Assembly: GCF_000176515.1 (NCBI RefSeq)
Contig: NZ_ADAQ01000011.1
Coordinates: 248,001-312,000 of the forward strand
DNA from: Grimontia hollisae CIP 101886
GTDB lineage: Bacteria; Pseudomonadota; Gammaproteobacteria; Enterobacterales; Vibrionaceae
Length of the DNA stretch: 64,000 nt
Direction: 5' to 3'
Shown here: positions 39,214-49,287 of the stretch, piece by piece
Layout of the letters: every line of letters starts with the position of its first letter
Position numbering within the stretch: the first letter of the stretch is position 1
Program-made: the position numbers and the translations under genes
Notes under the pieces: generated by a model
Database searches by the model: none
What the model saw: only the letters and a program-made list of their open reading frames with translations
Told to the model about the DNA's origin: nothing

Positions 39214-39487
39214 TCGCGCTCCATTTCTTATCGTAAACGTCAACACTCTAACCAATCAGGGAGTGGAGAGCAAAGTCAGTGGCAAAACAGCTTAGAAAGC
39301 TTGCTCAAGGAACGCACCGAAGGTTCCCCCATGAACGTTTATCCGCCTCTTCCCGGTAGCGGGGAGAATCAAATACCAGAGTAATTTACTTGGTTTTGGG
39401 TTTAGAGACTTCCATCTAGTCATGGTTTTGGTATGTTGTGATCCCATTTTGCTCCAGTCAGCCACAAAGAAATAAAAGGAAAAACGA

Positions 39488-40078
39488 ATGAGCGACGAGC
39501 GCTATAAAGCCCGGCAACAAAAAGTGAAACAACAGGTCGACGAGCGTGTGGCCGCTGCACAAATTGAAAAAGGTTTATTGTTAGTGATTACCGGCAACGG
39601 TAAAGGAAAGTCCACCTCCGGCTTTGGCATGATCACCCGTGCTACCGGCCATGGGCAGAAATGTGGTGTGGCTCAGTTTATCAAAGGGACGTGGGAGTGT
39701 GGCGAGCGCAACCTTCTTGAAAAGTGTGGTGTGGAATTCCATGTGATGGCAACTGGCTTTACCTGGGATACCCAGGACAAAGCTGCCGATACCCGCGCCG
39801 CGCAGGCTGTGTGGCAAGAATGCAAACGCATGCTGGCAGACCCGGATTATGATGTGGTGATGCTGGACGAAATGACCTATATGGTCACCTACGGTTATAT
39901 CGATCTGGAAGAAGTCGTCGAGGCACTGGAAAACCGTCCAAGTGATCAGTCAGTGATCATCACCGGTCGTGCCGCCCACCGCACACTGACTGACATGGCA
40001 GATACCGTGTCAGAGGTTCGTAATGTGAAACATGCATTTGATGCTGGCATCAAGGTACGAAAGGGAATCGACTGGTAA
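39488..40078 (+). CDS. btuR: cob(I)alamin / cob(I)yrinic acid a,c-diamide adenosyltransferase
   Basis: This 196-residue enzyme (also called CobO or CobA) adds the adenosyl group to reduced corrinoids. The reversed P-loop GNGKGKSTSGFG (about residues 37-48) and VVMLDEMTYMV are diagnostic. It is a single gene in an otherwise non-cobalamin neighbourhood. I saw no cobalamin riboswitch in the 274 bp upstream. Confidence 0.95.
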   Translation: MSDERYKARQQKVKQQVDERVAAAQIEKGLLLVITGNGKGKSTSGFGMITRATGHGQKCGVAQFIKGTWECGERNLLEKCGVEFHVMATGFTWDTQDKAADTRAAQAVWQECKRMLADPDYDVVMLDEMTYMVTYGYIDLEEVVEALENRPSDQSVIITGRAAHRTLTDMADTVSEVRNVKHAFDAGIKVRKGIDW

Positions 40079-40105
40079 CCCATGCCAGTTTTCTGACTTT
40101 CGGGA

Positions 40106-40137
40106 TAAAAACGCCCAGCAACCGCTGGGCTTGATTG
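40106..40137. terminator. bidirectional terminator between btuR and the YdjM-like gene
   Basis: GCCCAGC / GCTGGGC stem with AACC loop. The minus strand has a clear T-run (GTTTTTATC); the plus strand has TTGATTGTCTTT. Confidence 0.8.
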
Positions 40138-40144
40138 TCTTTAG

Positions 40145-41185
40145 TCAGGAAGGCTCATCATCGCGGAAGCAGTCATTAGCGTTGCAAAGCATCGCATCAA
40201 TAGTTTGTGCGCCGAGCAGCCGCATCCAAAGCGCTGGAATTTGGCGTGGCAGCACTGGGCCGGGATCCAATTGCACAGGCGTTACGACTTGCCATACCTG
40301 ATTGTCCCCCCGCTCTGCCACCACAAAACGGAAGGGATGATACATCGCCATTCCCAGACGCAAGTCTGTCGCTGTCAGTGCATTGCCCTCCTGATGATAA
40401 CGCACGAATCCCTGGGTAAACCGCTCAAAATCTGACAGCAATACCGGCTTACCCGAAACCGTCCAGTCGCCGCGGGCGATCGGTATCCAGTCAATGGCAG
40501 GCTCTTCATCCAGCAACGATGTCAGCCCTTCCCAGTACCTGCCCTCGTCAAGCACCACCACACGCCAAAGCACCGTATTAAACGGCGTTGGCCCGATAAA
40601 TACCGGCTGCCCTTCCAGAGGGGTACCTGCCACATTATCCTCTACCCTTTCTTTCACCGTACCTATCGCAACCAACGACCAGGCCAGATAAAGGGTAGAG
40701 ATGGCCACCCCTACCCCACAGAGTTTGGCAGCACGGCGACGCCAGATAAACGCGGCAAGCACAGGAACCAAAAGGGGAATCGTGTATAGCGGATCAATAA
40801 TAAAGATACTGGATATTGCCACCGGAGGCGTATCGAGGGGCCAGAAAAGTTGAGTCCCATAGGTAGTGAACGCATCAAGCAGTGGGTGGGTCACCAACAC
40901 TGCCGTGAACAACAGCCACAATTGCCAACGTGGCCATGTTTTGGCAACCAGCTTTTTCCAAAGCATGGCTAACAAAGTCGCGAAGGGGATCAACACAAAC
41001 AGAGAATGGCTGAATCCACGGTGTTTAATCATGTTGGAAATGGGATCGCCATAATCCAGAACAACATCGAGATCAGGCACGGTGCCCAATGCCGCACCCG
41101 CGAGAAGTGCTTTGGGCGAGCACCGTTTACCGGCAACCAGTCCTGCAACAGCAGCACCAAGTGCTGCCTGGGAAATAGAGTCCAT
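40145..41185 (-). CDS. YdjM/DUF457-type membrane-bound metal-dependent hydrolase
   Basis: This 346-residue protein begins with a YdjM-like membrane domain: MDSISQAALGAAVAGLVAGK, then PDLDVV, HRGFSHS and THPLLDAFTTYG, which bring together Asp and His residues that probably bind metal. About five or six membrane segments follow, then a soluble C-terminal half of about 180 residues. YdjM is an SOS-linked inner-membrane protein in Escherichia coli, but no LexA box was seen here. The function is not firmly known in the family. Confidence 0.82.
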   Translation of the reverse strand: MDSISQAALGAAVAGLVAGKRCSPKALLAGAALGTVPDLDVVLDYGDPISNMIKHRGFSHSLFVLIPFATLLAMLWKKLVAKTWPRWQLWLLFTAVLVTHPLLDAFTTYGTQLFWPLDTPPVAISSIFIIDPLYTIPLLVPVLAAFIWRRRAAKLCGVGVAISTLYLAWSLVAIGTVKERVEDNVAGTPLEGQPVFIGPTPFNTVLWRVVVLDEGRYWEGLTSLLDEEPAIDWIPIARGDWTVSGKPVLLSDFERFTQGFVRYHQEGNALTATDLRLGMAMYHPFRFVVAERGDNQVWQVVTPVQLDPGPVLPRQIPALWMRLLGAQTIDAMLCNANDCFRDDEPS

Positions 41186-41407
41186 GTACGTGTATTTCCT
41201 TTTATTTAAAGCTGCTTATTTTTCTGATCGGAAACCAGATTCTAACCCAGTGAGAAAATTGAGAAAGCAAATACACAAAATGAAACGAATAACTGTGGGG
41301 GGACAGATCCCTCCCTGCTGGATTTCTGGGCGCTGTCTCCCAACATTACTTTCGCACTTTTTGTAGGTTTAAAAGAGTCAAGCCAACAATGAGGAGAGGT
41401 CGATACA
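41186..41407. other. spacer before the CBS gene with an imperfect inverted repeat
   Basis: It contains GGGGGACAG (41298-41306) and CTGTCTCCC (41333-41341), which pair with one mismatch around a G/C-rich loop. No convincing gene was seen. A possible terminator or leader structure cannot be told apart. Confidence 0.35.
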
Positions 41408-41851
41408 ATGCCAGGAAAAGTGTCCGATTATATGACGCGCAAACTGATCACCATCAGCCCTGAAAAGGGAATCAGGGAGGCCTATTTCCTGATGAGAGAC
41501 AAGGACATCCGCCACCTTCCCGTGGTTGAAAACGATGCGTTGGTTGGCATCATCAGTGACCGACAACTCCGCCGCCCAAACTGGGCCGATGAATCGCCGG
41601 ATATCGAACACCCTTACCTGCTGTCTGATGACTTAACCGTCGGGGATGTGATGATCAAAGACATCATCACCTGCCACACCTACGAAACCCTGTCAAAAGC
41701 AAACCAGAAACTGCTCGACCACAATATCGGTGCGATGCCTGTGCTGGATAAAACCGGCGATCTGGTGGGCATGCTTTCCGCTGTTGACTTGCTGGCGGCT
41801 TTACAAGACATCCTTAAGCGGGAAAAGAGCCAGAAAAAGCTCCGTACCTGA
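41408..41851 (+). CDS. CBS-domain protein
   Basis: This 147-residue protein is made of two CBS domains, the first starting VSDYMTRKLITISP and containing DIRHLPVVENDALVGIISDR, the second starting TVGDVMIKDIITC with GAMPVLDKTGDLVGMLS. CBS pairs bind adenine nucleotides and act as energy or ionic sensors. There is no catalytic domain, so it probably acts on another protein. An AGGAG lies 13 bases before the ATG, a long spacing. It is convergent with asmA. Confidence 0.87.
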   Translation: MPGKVSDYMTRKLITISPEKGIREAYFLMRDKDIRHLPVVENDALVGIISDRQLRRPNWADESPDIEHPYLLSDDLTVGDVMIKDIITCHTYETLSKANQKLLDHNIGAMPVLDKTGDLVGMLSAVDLLAALQDILKREKSQKKLRT

Positions 41852-41872
41852 ACCAAATTACATTCCCAAAAA

Positions 41873-41903
41873 GAAAGCCGCAGTGCAATGCAACGCGGCT
41901 TTC
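41873..41903. terminator. bidirectional terminator between the CBS gene and asmA
   Basis: GAAAGCCGC / GCGGCTTTC stem with a 13-base loop. The minus strand has a TTTCTTTTTGGG tail after the stem, and the plus strand has a shorter T-rich tail. Confidence 0.82.
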
Positions 41904-41922
41904 CGTTTATTCGGAGAGAAGA

Positions 41923-44070
41923 TCAGTTAAACAAACCTTTCAATAACTGGTCCGCCACCTGTTTCACCTTGTCATCTTCTGCCTTGTCACCCAGCAGCTT
42001 CTTCAGGCCACGCTCTGCTTCTTTGCGTGCCTTTTCTTCCAATACTTTATTGCTGGTTAGCAGGGATTTAACATCCAGCTTATAGCTTGGTTCAGCCCAA
42101 CTACCGCCAATGTTGACCGGAATAGTGATATCTTTCAGTTCATCGATATCTTTACCGCCCTGTCCCTTGCTGGTGCCCACCACAGAGACAAACACGTCAA
42201 AATCCAGATCTTCTTTCACCAGATTGGTCTGGCCTTCACTGCGTACGCGAAGTGCCGGCGCTTCCATCTTCAGGTTACGGGTAGAGGCAATGCCTTTACC
42301 AAGGTTAAAGGTTGCCGTCAGGGCGCTGAAGTCCGTTTTCCGCGTTTCTTCCACGTATTCTGCACGTTGGCCTTTCAGGGTGGCTTTCGCCTCACGGATC
42401 ATCTCAGGAATGTTGATCCCGTTGACCGCACCATCGGTAAAATTGATGGCGACTGTACCGGTAATACCAGTACGCAGGCGTTTTTCAGAAAGTCCAACAC
42501 CGCTGACACTGACATCAATGCTGCCTCGGCCAGACAACATGTCCTGGTTTGCAGCGTCCTTGAGTAAAGGAAGAACATTGACATTACGGATGTCATTTTT
42601 AACGTGGTAGCGCGCCGGGGAAACAGTCGCATCCAAGGAGCCAGTGGCATTGATCGTGCCGTCATAAAGCTTGGCATCAAACTGACGAAGGGCAACGTTG
42701 CCACGGTTTACGGCGAAATCGGCCACTACACCTGTCACCTGTACATTGCTGGCAACAAAATCGTCAATGGTGATTTTGCCAGCAATATCGAGCCCTTTCA
42801 GCGCAGACAAATCCGGCTCAACATCGCTCAGGGGTTGCTTCGCTCCTACGGATTTGTCTCCACGGCCAGAACCAATGCCCTCACTGCCTGATGATGCCGG
42901 TTTTTCTGTACTTTCAGCGCGTCCTCCCGGAAAGGTGTCCAGATTGATGCTCGGGCTGTGAACATCAAACCGGATAGACGGAATCTCGGCCAATGCAATC
43001 GAAACCTTGCCATCAAAACCCAATTCATCGACAGCCGCTTTCAGTTTTTCTACAGCCAGAGTCTGGGCCTTATTATCAAAGGCCACATCGCCACTCACGC
43101 TAATTTTCATTTCCGGGCGGGGAAGGCTTGTGCCAGATACGGTGGTTTCAAGAGACAAACCGCTGGCGGTGATCAGTGACACGCCCTCATCAATCTGCGC
43201 GGTGGTCTTGCCGGATGCATCAAACGCCATGTCGCTGGCTTTACCCTTGGCTGAAAAATCAAACACCATGGGAATACCCAGTCCAAGGCGGTCAGCTTTC
43301 AGGGAGAAGCTATCCAATTGGGTTTGCGCATCACTTGCTGTCGCTGCGAGAGTCAGGGCACGCAGCTGCGATTTCATGATCTCTTTATCAATCATGGCTT
43401 CTGCATCACCTTTGGCTGAAAAAGCCAGAGCGTTCTGCTTGCCATCTACATCAAACTCAATCGGCACCCAAACCCCGGTTTCAAGCTTTCCGATAGTCAG
43501 GTTCAGTTTGCTGATTTCGCTCTGGGTGCCGGCGTTATCATCACGTACTGTCGCGCTGGCATCCAGCAGTTCAAGGCCACCGATTGAGATGGTCCAGTCT
43601 GCGGCTGACGCTTGCGCAGGCGATGAAGCGTTGGAAACAGGCTCAGGGTTTTCAGCAGGCGCCGTTTCTGTTGCTGTCTCTCCGGATAAACCATCCAGGT
43701 TACTGACACCATTTGGCAGGGTTTGGATGAATATACGGGCACCGTGCAGGCTGACAAGACCAATATCAAGCGTATCAGACAGCAACGGCATCACCGCGAC
43801 AGACAGCTCGGCTTTGTCCAGTTTCAACATATCTGGCTCTGCAAAGCCCTGGGGATTTTTGAATGCCAGTTGTTCAACCGACAACCCCAGACTTGGCCAG
43901 AATCGCCAACTGATGTCACCGTCAATCACCAGTTCGCGTCCGGTCGTTTTTTTGACTTCATTAGCGATAAGCGGCTTAAAATCATTGGGGTTAATGAAAG
44001 CTATGATGGCGCCGACAGCCACCACGACTAACAGCAACAGTCCAAGCAGAATAGAGAGAAACTTTTTCAT
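41923..44070 (-). CDS. asmA: AsmA-family membrane protein
   Basis: This 715-residue protein has an N-terminal membrane helix (MKKFLSILLGLLLLVVVAVG) followed by INPNDFKPLIANEVKKTTGR, a standard AsmA start, and a long periplasmic region rich in beta repeats (for example VDGLSLETTVSG). AsmA relatives bridge the periplasm and move phospholipids between membranes. The Ala/Ser-rich segment near residues 125-150 looks like a linker. I chose the ATG at 44070 on the pattern of known AsmA; an in-frame ATG at 44082 would add four residues. It lies upstream of the CBS-gene terminator and downstream of dcd. Confidence 0.9.
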   Translation of the reverse strand: MKKFLSILLGLLLLVVVAVGAIIAFINPNDFKPLIANEVKKTTGRELVIDGDISWRFWPSLGLSVEQLAFKNPQGFAEPDMLKLDKAELSVAVMPLLSDTLDIGLVSLHGARIFIQTLPNGVSNLDGLSGETATETAPAENPEPVSNASSPAQASAADWTISIGGLELLDASATVRDDNAGTQSEISKLNLTIGKLETGVWVPIEFDVDGKQNALAFSAKGDAEAMIDKEIMKSQLRALTLAATASDAQTQLDSFSLKADRLGLGIPMVFDFSAKGKASDMAFDASGKTTAQIDEGVSLITASGLSLETTVSGTSLPRPEMKISVSGDVAFDNKAQTLAVEKLKAAVDELGFDGKVSIALAEIPSIRFDVHSPSINLDTFPGGRAESTEKPASSGSEGIGSGRGDKSVGAKQPLSDVEPDLSALKGLDIAGKITIDDFVASNVQVTGVVADFAVNRGNVALRQFDAKLYDGTINATGSLDATVSPARYHVKNDIRNVNVLPLLKDAANQDMLSGRGSIDVSVSGVGLSEKRLRTGITGTVAINFTDGAVNGINIPEMIREAKATLKGQRAEYVEETRKTDFSALTATFNLGKGIASTRNLKMEAPALRVRSEGQTNLVKEDLDFDVFVSVVGTSKGQGGKDIDELKDITIPVNIGGSWAEPSYKLDVKSLLTSNKVLEEKARKEAERGLKKLLGDKAEDDKVKQVADQLLKGLFN

Positions 44071-44152
44071 GATGATGTACATTTCCTTTTGAGATGCGGT
44101 TGAGAGTAACCAAAAGACGGGAAAACTCCTGCATTAAATCAAACAAATTCAG

Positions 44153-44749
44153 TCATTTCCCATTCATGTGATCTTCACCAATCCTTGATGCTACCGCTCC
44201 CTGTTGATTTTTATATTTGGCATTGTGGCGTTTATGATAAGGCTTTTCAGCATCACTTGACATAATCTCAAAGCTCAACGCACCGATAGGCATACCGGGC
44301 CTCAATGCCAGGGGTAGCCGTCCGCTGTTATAAAATTCCAGCACAATTCTTCCCTGCCAGCCCGGGTCGATGCGGTGGGCTGTGACATGCACCATCAGCC
44401 CCAGTCTGGCTAGTGATGAACGGCCATCAAGCCACCCGACAATATCATCCGGCAAGGTTACCACTTCATGCGTGACCGCCAAGGCCAGCTGTCCCGGGTG
44501 CAGAAAAAATGCCTCACCATCAGCAAGTTCAATCTCATCGCTCATGACTTTATCGAGCTGAGCGGACACGTCTTCCCGTGGTCCTGACAAATCAATAAAC
44601 GGTACACAGTGTTCAGTAAAGACACGGAACTGGTTTCCCAAAGTCACATCGACAGTGACACCGGAAATCGCATCATCACTGGGTCTTGGTTCGATAGCAA
44701 TCATGCCATCATCCAGATATTCCCGGATATGTTTGTCACTCAATCTCAT
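44153..44749 (-). CDS. dcd: dCTP deaminase
   Basis: This 198-residue enzyme makes dUTP from dCTP. Motifs [19 protein letters not shown] and QQGAVASRI are intact. The ATG at 44749 follows an AGGGAA site and gives [10 protein letters not shown]; 14 upstream residues were rejected. It lies upstream of asmA on the same strand. In enteric bacteria dcd also neighbours udk and asmA, so the order is ancestral. Confidence 0.96.
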   Translation of the reverse strand: MRLSDKHIREYLDDGMIAIEPRPSDDAISGVTVDVTLGNQFRVFTEHCVPFIDLSGPREDVSAQLDKVMSDEIELADGEAFFLHPGQLALAVTHEVVTLPDDIVGWLDGRSSLARLGLMVHVTAHRIDPGWQGRIVLEFYNSGRLPLALRPGMPIGALSFEIMSSDAEKPYHKRHNAKYKNQQGAVASRIGEDHMNGK

Positions 44750-44835
44750 CGTGCGTTCCCTCGTTAGAATCAAAAGCCGTATTCTTTCCACCTGACAACC
44801 TAAGATGTCATTAGGTAAAAGCTACCCCACTGTTT

Positions 44836-44851
44836 TATACCCAAATTCAGG
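44836..44851. repeat. half copy of the TATACCCAAA motif before the udk terminator
   Basis: TATACCCAAATTCAGG is followed by TGTA, which closes a small TATACC / GGTGTA hairpin with one wobble pair. It repeats the outer arm of the palindromes at 10006 and 32600. Confidence 0.35.
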
Positions 44852-44853
44852 TG

Positions 44854-44880
44854 TAAAAAAAGCCGGTTACCCGGCTTTTC
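44854..44880 (-). terminator. intrinsic terminator after udk
   Basis: AAAAGCCGG / CCGGCTTTT stem with four-base loop and seven T residues on the minus strand, three bases past the udk stop. Confidence 0.9.
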
Positions 44881-44883
44881 CTC

Positions 44884-45525
44884 TTATGCTTTTAACAATT
44901 TGGCGATGTGTGCTTTCAATACATCAATCGCTATTCGGTTTTTACCGCCACGCGGAACGATAATGTCTGCATATTGTTTTGACGGCTCAATAAACTGCAT
45001 AAACATGGGGCGGACTGTTTTCTGGTACTGTTCAAGCACAGACTCCATCGTGCGCCCACGCTCTGCAACGTCACGCTTCACCCGGCGCAGCAAACAGATA
45101 TCCAGTGGCGTATCCATAAAGATACTTGCGTGCATCAGCTCACGCAGACGTGGATCCGTCAGCAGCAGAATACCTTCCAAAATGATCACTTTCTTGGGTG
45201 TCATCGTGGTGGTTTCCGCCATGCGAGTGTGTTCTGAGTAGCTGTATTGTGGCACTTCTACCGCATGACCATCCATCAATTCCTTCAAGTGCTGGCACAG
45301 AAGGTCATGGTCCAGTGCTTGTGGATGGTCGTAGTTGGTTTTAACACGCTCTTCCATACTGAGATGACTTTGATCGCGGTAGTAGCGGTCTTCCGTGATA
45401 ACACCGATCTGATGATCGCCAACTTTCTCTTTAAGTTCTTGGTAGATAGTGCTTGCGATCAAACTTTTACCGGATGCAGATGCCCCTGCAATGCCGATAA
45501 TGACACATTGGTTGTTGTCACTCAT
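44884..45525 (-). CDS. udk: uridine kinase
   Basis: This 213-residue kinase salvages uridine and cytidine. The P-loop [15 protein letters not shown] (about residues 11-25) and [12 protein letters not shown] are present. It precedes dcd on the same strand but is separated from it by its own terminator. No oddities were seen. Confidence 0.97.
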   Translation of the reverse strand: MSDNNQCVIIGIAGASASGKSLIASTIYQELKEKVGDHQIGVITEDRYYRDQSHLSMEERVKTNYDHPQALDHDLLCQHLKELMDGHAVEVPQYSYSEHTRMAETTTMTPKKVIILEGILLLTDPRLRELMHASIFMDTPLDICLLRRVKRDVAERGRTMESVLEQYQKTVRPMFMQFIEPSKQYADIIVPRGGKNRIAIDVLKAHIAKLLKA

Positions 45526-45712
45526 AAATGAATACCCAGAGATTTTGGCGATAAATAAACCGCCTGATTATAGGGAGTTGATACCGCACATGCCATCTAA
45601 TTCTGTGACCAAAATCTCAAATAAAAGCAAGATGAACACTGTTTCATCATTGTGCATACGATTTGCGCGTCATTTCTCGGCTTCCATGTGAGGCTTATCA
45701 CTCAATCTATTG

Positions 45713-46807
45713 CTATTCACTCACAGTAGTGATTGAGATTTGCTCAGCCACAGGCTCCCCCTGCCAGTAAAGCTGACTGGCGACTTTTCCTGCCAACGCA
45801 TGGTAAACCAAGGCATGTTCACTTTCCGGTTTTGCCACAACGGTCGGCGCGCCTGCATCAATGTCTTCCCGGATGCTGATATGAAGCGGCACTTGTGCCA
45901 ACAAAGACAGTTTATGGTCTTGTGCCATCTTCACCGCCCCGCCCTGACCGAATATTGCTTCATGGTGTCCACACTGACTACAAATGTGGTAGCTCATGTT
46001 TTCCACCACCCCAAGCACCGGCACAGCAACTTTCTCGAACATCGCAACCCCTTTAATCGCATCTGCCAGAGCCAGATCCTGAGGGGTTGTCACCACCACT
46101 GCGGCCGTCACCGGAAACTGTTGGGCAAGACTCAGCTGGATATCTCCTGTGCCCGGTGGCATATCAATCACCAGATAATCCAAATCCGGCCAATGGGTTT
46201 CATTCACCAGCTGGGCAAACGCTTTAGACGCCATAGGGCCACGCCATACCATGGCATTTTCATCCGGTACCAGATACCCAATGGAGTTACTGAAAAGACC
46301 ATGCGCTTCCACCGGCTCCATCGTTTTACCATCAAGGGTTGTGGGCTGTTTGCCTTTGGTTCCGAGCATAATTGGCAGTGACGGGCCATAGATATCAGCA
46401 TCCAAAAGGCCCACCTTTGCGCCCAAAGCATGCAGTGCCAGTGCCAGATTGACAGAGGTCGTTGATTTCCCCACCCCCCCTTTGGCTGAGCTCACAACAA
46501 GGATGTTTTTCACCCCTTTAATCAGCGGCTTGTCTCCCACTTTCAACGGTGATATCCGCTGATTTATTACCATAGTGGGAATAGCCTCACCGGCCGTTTT
46601 TTGCGATTCTATCCATCCGGTCAAGCTTTTAATCACATCACCTGCAGCGAATGGAAACGTCACGGTCACTTCGCCAGTTTTCGATTGGCTGACTATCCCC
46701 GGCCTGCTCGCCCAGCCATCAATGAGGGAAGGATGTACAAACTGATTAAGGAAAGTGATAACGGTACTGAGATCGGGTTGAGTATCTTTATTGCGGCCAA
46801 AAAACAT
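45713..46807 (-). CDS. apbC: Mrp/ApbC iron-sulfur cluster carrier ATPase
   Basis: This 364-residue P-loop ATPase has the deviant Walker A SSAKGGVGKST (about residues 106-116), MPPGTGDIQLSLAQ and the C-terminal cluster cysteines in CSQCGH. ApbC (Mrp) carries Fe-S clusters to apoproteins. It has the N-terminal FSCA-like (DUF59) domain. The ATG follows a GAGGAG site nine bases away. It is divergent from metG, as in enteric bacteria and vibrios. Confidence 0.95.
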   Translation of the reverse strand: MFFGRNKDTQPDLSTVITFLNQFVHPSLIDGWASRPGIVSQSKTGEVTVTFPFAAGDVIKSLTGWIESQKTAGEAIPTMVINQRISPLKVGDKPLIKGVKNILVVSSAKGGVGKSTTSVNLALALHALGAKVGLLDADIYGPSLPIMLGTKGKQPTTLDGKTMEPVEAHGLFSNSIGYLVPDENAMVWRGPMASKAFAQLVNETHWPDLDYLVIDMPPGTGDIQLSLAQQFPVTAAVVVTTPQDLALADAIKGVAMFEKVAVPVLGVVENMSYHICSQCGHHEAIFGQGGAVKMAQDHKLSLLAQVPLHISIREDIDAGAPTVVAKPESEHALVYHALAGKVASQLYWQGEPVAEQISITTVSE

Positions 46808-47024
46808 AGGGGAGCTCTCCTCAATGAATACCCCTCTAGCCTAATGAAAATTTAGGTATTTCACACCCTTTTGCATGTGGGGATATTCCAAATATTGCAA
46901 GGTTCTCATTTGAGCAGGTTTTCGCAAGGCATGAGGCGCATCACACCCTATGCTTTCCAAGCGGTATCAGGTAAGATTTGCGGCATTCATCCGATTCAAT
47001 TGTCAAAAGCGAACTATCAACATT

Positions 47025-49061
47025 ATGGCTGCAAACCAACGTAAAATTCTGGTTACCTGTGCCCTGCCTTATGCGAATGGCTCTATCCATCTGGGTCATA
47101 TGCTCGAGCATATTCAGGCAGACGTATGGGTGCGTTACCAGCGCCTGCGTGGCAACACTGTCAACTTCATTTGTGCAGACGACGCGCATGGCACACCTAT
47201 CATGCTGAAAGCCCAGCAACTGGGTATCGAACCTGAAGCCATGATCGCGGACATGCAAAAAGAGCATGAAGCAGACTTCGCGGGCTTTGACATCAGCTTT
47301 GACAACTATCACAGCACTCACAGTGACGAAAACCGTGAGCTGGCGTCCTACATCTACACCCAGCTGAAGAACAACGGCTACATCAACAGCCGCACCATTT
47401 CCCAGTTGTTCGACCCAGAAAAAGAAATGTTCCTGCCAGACCGCTTCGTGAAAGGCACCTGCCCGAAATGTAAGTCTGAAGACCAGTACGGCGACAACTG
47501 CGACAACTGTGGCGAAACTTACAGCCCAACTGACCTGATCAATCCAAAATCAGCAGTTAGCGGTGCAACGCCTGTGATGAAAGACTCTGTCCACTTCTTC
47601 TTCGACCTGCCACAGTTTGGTGACATGCTGAAAGCCTGGACCAAATCCGGCGCGCTGCAAGAAGAAATGGCGAACAAGATGAACGAATGGTTCGAGTCTG
47701 GTCTGCAGCAATGGGACATCTCCCGTGATGCACCATACTTCGGCTTCGAAATTCCGGGTGAGCCAGGCAAATACTTCTACGTATGGCTGGACGCACCTAT
47801 CGGATACATGGGCTCGTTCAAGAACTTCTGTAACAAAAACGGCAATGTGGACTTTGACGAGTACTGGAAGAAAGACAGTGACGCAGAGCTTTACCACTTT
47901 ATCGGTAAAGACATCGTGTACTTCCACAGCCTGTTCTGGCCTGCGATGCTGGAAGGTGCCGGCTTCCGCAAACCAACCAACGTTTTCGTCCATGGTTATG
48001 TGACAGTGAACGGCGCGAAAATGTCGAAATCCAAAGGGACTTTCATTAAGGCGAGCACTTACCTGAAGCACCTGGATCCAGAATGCCTGCGTTACTATTA
48101 CGCGGCGAAGCTGAATAACCGCATCGACGACCTTGACCTGAACCTGGAAGACTTTGTCCAGCGTGTAAACTCAGACATCGTCAACAAAGTGGTTAACCTG
48201 GCGTCCCGCAACGCAGGTTTCATTAACAAACGTTTCGACGGCATGCTGTCTGCAGAATGTGCTGAACCGGCGCTGTACGAAGAGTTTGCAGCGGCAGCAG
48301 AGCGCATCGGCGATCTGTATGAGAAACGCGAATTCAGCCGTGCTATCCGTGAAATCATGGCGCTGGCTGACAAAGCAAACCAATATGTGGACGAAAAAGC
48401 ACCGTGGGTTGTGGCGAAAGAAGAAGGCAAAGACGCCGAACTTCAGGCTATCTGCACCATGGGTATCAACCTGTTCCGCGTGTTGATGACGTATCTGAAG
48501 CCTGTCATGCCTGAGCTGGCAGCACGCTCAGAGGCATTCCTGAATGAAACCCTGACTTGGGAAGGCATTGCAACACCACTGACTGCCCATAAAGTTGAAG
48601 CCTTTAAAGCGCTGTTCAGCCGTATCGATCCGAAGAAGGTTGAAGAAATGGTTGAAGCCTCTAAAGAAGATGCGGCAGCCGAGAAAGCGGCAACAGAAAA
48701 AGCCAAGGGCCCACTGGCTGATGAACCGATTGCTGATGAAATTGACTTTGCTGACTTTGCAAAAGTTGACTTACGCATTGCCAAAATCATCTCCTGTGAG
48801 TCGGTGCCAAAAGCTGACAAACTGCTGAAATTCCAGCTGGATATTGGTGGCGAAACCCGTCAGGTATTCTCAGGTATCAAGTCGGCGTACAACCCTGAAG
48901 ATCTGATTGGTAAGTACACTGTGGTCGTTGCCAACCTGAAGCCACGCAAGATGAAATTCGGCATGTCTGAAGGCATGATCCTGGCAGCAGGTCCGGGTGG
49001 CAAAGATCTGTGGCTACTGGAGCCACACGAAGGCGCACAAGCTGGTATGCGCGTGATGTAA
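47025..49061 (+). CDS. metG: methionyl-tRNA synthetase
   Basis: This 678-residue class I synthetase has the HIGH-type motif [10 protein letters not shown], the zinc knuckle CPKC and CDNCG, the KMSKS loop GAKMSKSKG, and a C-terminal tRNA-binding domain starting [15 protein letters not shown] chose the ATG at 47025 because it gives the known [19 protein letters not shown]; a longer frame would add 25 residues. The space to mrp holds the divergent promoters. Confidence 0.97.
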   Translation: MAANQRKILVTCALPYANGSIHLGHMLEHIQADVWVRYQRLRGNTVNFICADDAHGTPIMLKAQQLGIEPEAMIADMQKEHEADFAGFDISFDNYHSTHSDENRELASYIYTQLKNNGYINSRTISQLFDPEKEMFLPDRFVKGTCPKCKSEDQYGDNCDNCGETYSPTDLINPKSAVSGATPVMKDSVHFFFDLPQFGDMLKAWTKSGALQEEMANKMNEWFESGLQQWDISRDAPYFGFEIPGEPGKYFYVWLDAPIGYMGSFKNFCNKNGNVDFDEYWKKDSDAELYHFIGKDIVYFHSLFWPAMLEGAGFRKPTNVFVHGYVTVNGAKMSKSKGTFIKASTYLKHLDPECLRYYYAAKLNNRIDDLDLNLEDFVQRVNSDIVNKVVNLASRNAGFINKRFDGMLSAECAEPALYEEFAAAAERIGDLYEKREFSRAIREIMALADKANQYVDEKAPWVVAKEEGKDAELQAICTMGINLFRVLMTYLKPVMPELAARSEAFLNETLTWEGIATPLTAHKVEAFKALFSRIDPKKVEEMVEASKEDAAAEKAATEKAKGPLADEPIADEIDFADFAKVDLRIAKIISCESVPKADKLLKFQLDIGGETRQVFSGIKSAYNPEDLIGKYTVVVANLKPRKMKFGMSEGMILAAGPGGKDLWLLEPHEGAQAGMRVM

Positions 49062-49080
49062 AGCGCAACCATCCATGCGA

Positions 49081-49107
49081 AAGGAGCCCTTGATGGCTCC
49101 TTTTTTA
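49081..49107 (+). terminator. intrinsic terminator after metG
   Basis: AAAGGAGCC / GGCTCCTTT stem with a six-base loop and TTT tail. Confidence 0.88.
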
Positions 49108-49234
49108 TGCGCTAATAGCATTTTTTGCAGATATCCATCACACTTTTTGCACCACAATGGTGAAGTTATGCATCATCGCAGCTCATAAAATCCAGTGTTA
49201 AATTCTATCTCTCTGTTTTTAATGAACTTATAAG

Positions 49235-49251
49235 TTGGCACATGCACTGCA
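49235..49251 (+). promoter_or_regulatory. sigma-54 promoter before the unknown gene at 49288
   Basis: TTGGCACATGCACTGCA has GG and GC exactly ten bases apart and differs from the RpoN consensus at only two fixed positions. The expected start near 49262 gives a 26-base leader with GAGGAA six bases before the ATG. Confidence 0.7.
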
Positions 49252-49287
49252 CGACGTGTTCAGACACTCAGGAAAGAGGAACACATT

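Noticed and set aside
39331-39384. 17-codon frame upstream of btuR with AAGG seven bases before the ATG
   Set aside because: The product is proline- and glycine-rich with no context to support it; the chance of such a frame in 270 bp is high.
39214-39487. Possible cobalamin riboswitch upstream of btuR
   Set aside because: No B12-box-like sequence was seen and the space is short for that riboswitch class.
41279-41366. 28-codon frame before the CBS gene
   Set aside because: No ribosome site, and it is made mainly of the inverted-repeat sequence.
43007-44092. 361-codon plus-strand frame opposite asmA
   Set aside because: Serine/alanine-rich antisense shadow of the clear AsmA coding sequence.
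49148-49192. 14-codon frame between metG and the sigma-54 promoter
   Set aside because: No ribosome site; a random short frame is more likely.
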